A DNA stretch of 64,000 bases, taken from contig NC_040016.1 in NCBI RefSeq assembly GCF_000972845.2, positions 8,142,701 to 8,206,700 on the forward strand, in the 5' to 3' direction. Under the pieces are notes generated by a model. That model did not search any database, was not told the origin of the DNA, and was given only the letters and a program-made list of their open reading frames with translations. Below, piece by piece: positions 47,408 through 64,000 of the stretch; the first letter of the stretch is position 1; every line of letters begins with the position of its first letter. The DNA is from Larimichthys crocea (lineage: Eukaryota > Chordata > Actinopteri > Sciaenidae). The translations under genes and the position numbers were made by a program.

Positions 47408-47577
47408 CGCAAAAAAATCAACAAATAAAAACAATACCTTAATAAATACTGATACAAACAACGCCTAGCTTGCATGCATAGAGCAAGCGTAGCAGATTCT
47501 TGAAGCAGGCCCCAGATCCCTTTAACGAACTGGGATAACGAAGCTCGAATAGCAACACAAATGTCTTTTTTTTTCAT
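47404..47577 (-). promoter_or_regulatory. upstream ORF 2, overlapping the eif4g3 start by ATGA
   Basis: A 57-codon ORF (ATG at 47,577) whose TGA (47,406-47,404) overlaps the main ATG (47,407-47,405) as ATGA. Its own start context is weak (T at -3), so scanning ribosomes may leak past it. Functional only if this stretch is unspliced 5' UTR. Confidence 0.55.
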
Positions 47578-47612
47578 GGAAAGTCGCTGTTCGGATCAGC
47601 GGTGCTATTCAT
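47574..47612 (-). promoter_or_regulatory. upstream ORF 1 (12 codons), joined to uORF 2 by ATGA
   Basis: Encodes MNSTADPNSDFP; its TGA at 47,576-47,574 overlaps the ATG of upstream ORF 2. Start context has C at -3, weak. Conserved function is untested. Confidence 0.5.
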
Positions 47613-47900
47613 GGGGACGGTGGGAGGTTTAGCCTCCCTCGCCCGTCCGGAACCTCTGCGGATCCGGCTCGGTTCGTTTCTTTCAAAATAAATAATCGCC
47701 ACGATCTTCAACCTCCCTCGGCGATTCACCTTTTCTTCTCGACAAGTATGTTTTCTATCATTTTTTTTCTCACAGAGATGAGAGACTTCGCCAACATGGC
47801 GTTGCGGCCGCTTCCAGCAGTCCGGGCAGGACAGATGATTCGGCAATTCTCGGCCAGTTACGGATTCGTTCGGCTAATCAACTAACCTACTATCCAACCA

Positions 47901-48538
47901 CACGAATACAATGTGTGGCTCATGTTCCCCTGAGCCTGAAACACTGATTTTTAAACTTTTTTCTTTCTTTTTTTTTTTTAAAATTATGTACTTTAAAAAA
48001 CAACTTAGTTAATTAGATTAATGCAAAATAAGAACATTTAATTAATTAGCATGTTAAGAAGCAAAACAATAGAAACAAATCATTCTTAACTGCATAAAGT
48101 TGCACAAATGTTTCTACTTATTTACCTTTCTGCGTGGCCTTAAATCCTTTTATCCAGTATTCAGATATTTACACTATAGTTCATGGCCCATACTCTGCCA
48201 CCAGCAGGACTATAATGCGGTTTTATATGGAAGTAGCGCCACCTTACGTTATTTTAGCTGCTTCGCATCTGCGACATACTTTTCCACTAGATTTACAGGG
48301 ATTGGTTAAATCATGTAAATCTATATTGATGTAGTCAGATATATCGTGCAACATAAGGGTGTGTGTGTGTAATTGTGTAAATAATTTTTGAGAACATGAG
48401 ACAAACTTGTTTTAAGACAGATTTTACTATACAAAATAATTTGTGACAAACTCTTACTCACAAAAATAGGTATGGCACATCATGGCTTAGTCTATATGAC
48501 CAAGTTCTGAATGGAAAAATATACAATTTTTCTGCGAA
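47901..48538. other. short intergenic region between ece1 and eif4g3
   Basis: AT-rich sequence without recognisable genes. It separates the presumed ece1 3' end from the eif4g3 promoter. Confidence 0.6.
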
Positions 48539-49286
48539 TTTATTCATTCCTTCATTATGTTTCTGATTTGTATTGGTCTTCCATTAATGAAATGAAATGC
48601 CAACAATGGAACATTCCTATAGGGACACCTCGTCTTTGTTTTTAAACATACATTTCACATTATTATCTCTATACGATGTAACAGTTTCAACATTATTTTT
48701 CAAATACAAAGAAGTATTAAAATATATCTATACCAATTCTTAACAGCTTCAAAACTGTCTTTATGACACAATTTTTCATCAGATTAAAAATCTTGCAGGT
48801 CGATGGCTCACATATAAACTTTTGTGACCATAAATAAAATACAATTTAAGCAAACTGGAGCAGATCCAACCACAGTAAAAAGTTACAAGAAAAAAAAAGA
48901 AACATCACTTTATGTGACAATGAAGCAGTTTACAAAATTTGAGAGTGTGCGCCCCCCCACCCCTCCCCCCATGTTTGTAACCATTTGTTGGGTTTCCAGT
49001 GTGTGAAAAAGCGCATTTATAGCTACATTTAACTTCAGAAGTTAGGGAACGCTTGTCTTGCTAAACCAGCAGTCTTTGTGGAGAAGCACTGAAGATTGCT
49101 ATCCTCCCTTTTCATGGCAGCCCCATTTGTCCTGATAAGGAGCCTGATAAGCATTCAGTGGCTAGGCAGTGGGAGTTTCAGTGGTTTTTGAGTTTCCCGT
49201 CCAGAGAGACTTTGTCAGTATCTCAAGCTATTTTCCCCAACGTCTGTTTCACTCTGTGCTGACGCACAGCTCCCAGCAATGAGGCA
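48539..49286 (-). other. ece1 3' UTR (approximate)
   Basis: Sequence after the ece1 stop. A canonical AATAAA (minus strand; TTTATT at 48,539-48,544 on plus) is a possible polyadenylation signal about 750 nt from the stop. Other signals cannot be excluded. Confidence 0.45.
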
Positions 49287-63126
<13,840 letters not shown>

Positions 63127-64000
63127 ATTCCTTCTAGCCCCTCTCCTCTCCCACTCATGTGTGAGAGAGCGTTTGTCTGTGACGTCTATTCCTCAGGAGT
63201 CTCTGAGCTTTCAGGGTAGGGTTTCCCTCTAAAATCCATCAGGAGGTATCTGGTTTGTCTTGTTGGAGCGCTTCCACTCCTAAACACAGAGCTGACTTTT
63301 AAAAGAGTGTCAGTCCCCTCCTTTCAGCAACACATCTCTGCTCTCTTCAACCCCAGCAACAACTCTCACAGTCCCCATGGTGTAGGTAGATACCCCTGAG
63401 GGGAAAACACAACACCAACAAATACCTCCACCCAAAAGGTCTTTGCAAGAACTCCTTGTGGGTCCTCTCTTTCCTTTTAAAAGTGTTGTGGCTCTTCCTG
63501 GGCAAACCTTTTTTTTCTAGACTTCCTCCTTCGACCCAGTCACGGCACGAGAAGACGGAACTAGTGAAAAACAGGAAGGAGCACTGACTTAAATGACTGA
63601 GACTGGGTGTGTGGAAGTGATTGTGAGATTGTGTGTATGCATGTATGTGCATGAGTGCATTCTCTGGTGTGGTTTCACTTAGATTTGGGGCGGGAACCTC
63701 ACAGTTGTAGTCCACACCCAGTGTCTTTTCTATAGGACAGGATGCCCTCAGAGGAGGGGCCTAGACTAACTACCCTCCTCCCACTACATGCTTGGAGTTG
63801 CTGCCCTGGGTAACCGTTACCTGATAGGCATGACAGTCAGTTTCTCTCCTTATAACCCTTCACCCACAGGCCCACTACTACATTATAGGGACACTGCATA
63901 CTGTACAGTTAAAAGGCGCTAAATGACACACACTGTAGTTGGGATCTAAAAAAATAAATATATCTAACAACACAATTATCTCAATCCAAAAAACTAAATG
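63127..64000 (-). promoter_or_regulatory. ece1 5' flank (5' UTR/promoter of the 1d-type transcript)
   Basis: Sequence upstream of the ECE-1d-type ATG. It must hold the 5' UTR and probably a promoter, but no TATA box or CpG island stands out. Other ece1 first exons, if present in this fish, would lie beyond the right edge. Confidence 0.4.

Larger units (their letters stand above)
47404..47900 (-). promoter_or_regulatory. eif4g3 5' UTR / CpG-rich promoter region
   Basis: CpG-rich sequence immediately upstream of the eif4g3 ATG, unlike the AT-rich flanks. It holds several short upstream ORFs and a YY1-like element (CCAACATGGCG, plus strand, near 47,791). A possible 5' splice site (AAAAG/GTGAAT) lies near 47,730. 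The transcription start is not determined. Confidence 0.65.

Noticed and set aside
47796..47885. Plus-strand ORF starting MALRPLPAVRAGQMIRQFSA, like a mitochondrial targeting peptide, in the eif4g3 promoter
   Set aside because: Only 29 codons, no convincing splice donor, and no matching downstream exon. The ATGGCG core is more simply a YY1-like promoter element.

Overview
The window is vertebrate nuclear DNA, almost certainly from a teleost fish. It carries large spliced genes with GT-AG introns, long AC/GT microsatellites, a tRNA-derived SINE, an L2-type LINE/SINE tail with the UnaL2-like GGATA stem-loop, and several copies of an interspersed repeat with the core 'gagaagattgataccact'. Both genes lie on the minus strand and read from right to left.

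Right part (about 49,287-63,126): a complete ece1 gene for endothelin-converting enzyme 1. I could place 18 coding exons. All boundaries are GT-AG and all phases agree, giving 2,301 coding nt (766 aa plus stop). The protein has a short cytosolic tail, one membrane anchor, the HELTH zinc motif, the ENIAD motif and a C-terminal CELW. Its first coding exon encodes the ECE-1d-type N-terminus.

Left part (1-47,407): the 5' three quarters of an eif4g3 gene (eukaryotic initiation factor 4G, type 3; whether this is the a or b co-orthologue cannot be decided). It starts in a CpG-rich promoter near 47.4-47.9 kb, about 1.9 kb downstream of the ece1 stop codon, and runs off the left edge. The placed exons encode about 1,413 residues: a variable proline/glutamine-rich N-terminus with small cassette exons (93, 33 and 21 nt), the PABP-binding segment, the eIF4E-binding motif YDRDFLL, and the whole MIF4G domain. 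The MA3 and W2/MNK-binding domains must lie left of base 1. The ece1-eif4g3 order and strand match human 1p36.12.

The most important structural observation is that 12,971-20,050 and 20,061-27,377 are two near-identical copies either side of a 10-N gap. They carry the same six eif4g3 exons. The right copy is intact; the left copy is full of one-base indels, has lost a splice donor and lacks an internal segment of about 85-105 bp. This looks like two overlapping contig ends (possibly two haplotypes) that were not merged, so a gene model should use only the right copy.

Other points of biological interest: a 21-nt neuronal-type eIF4G3 microexon with a UGC motif just upstream; a chain of upstream ORFs joined to the eif4g3 start codon by ATGA overlaps; ECE-1d coding sequence that doubles as a splice acceptor; and a tandem-acceptor/DQR repeat in eif4g3. 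I found no CRISPR array, operon, rRNA or tRNA gene, and no evidence of an undescribed multigene system.
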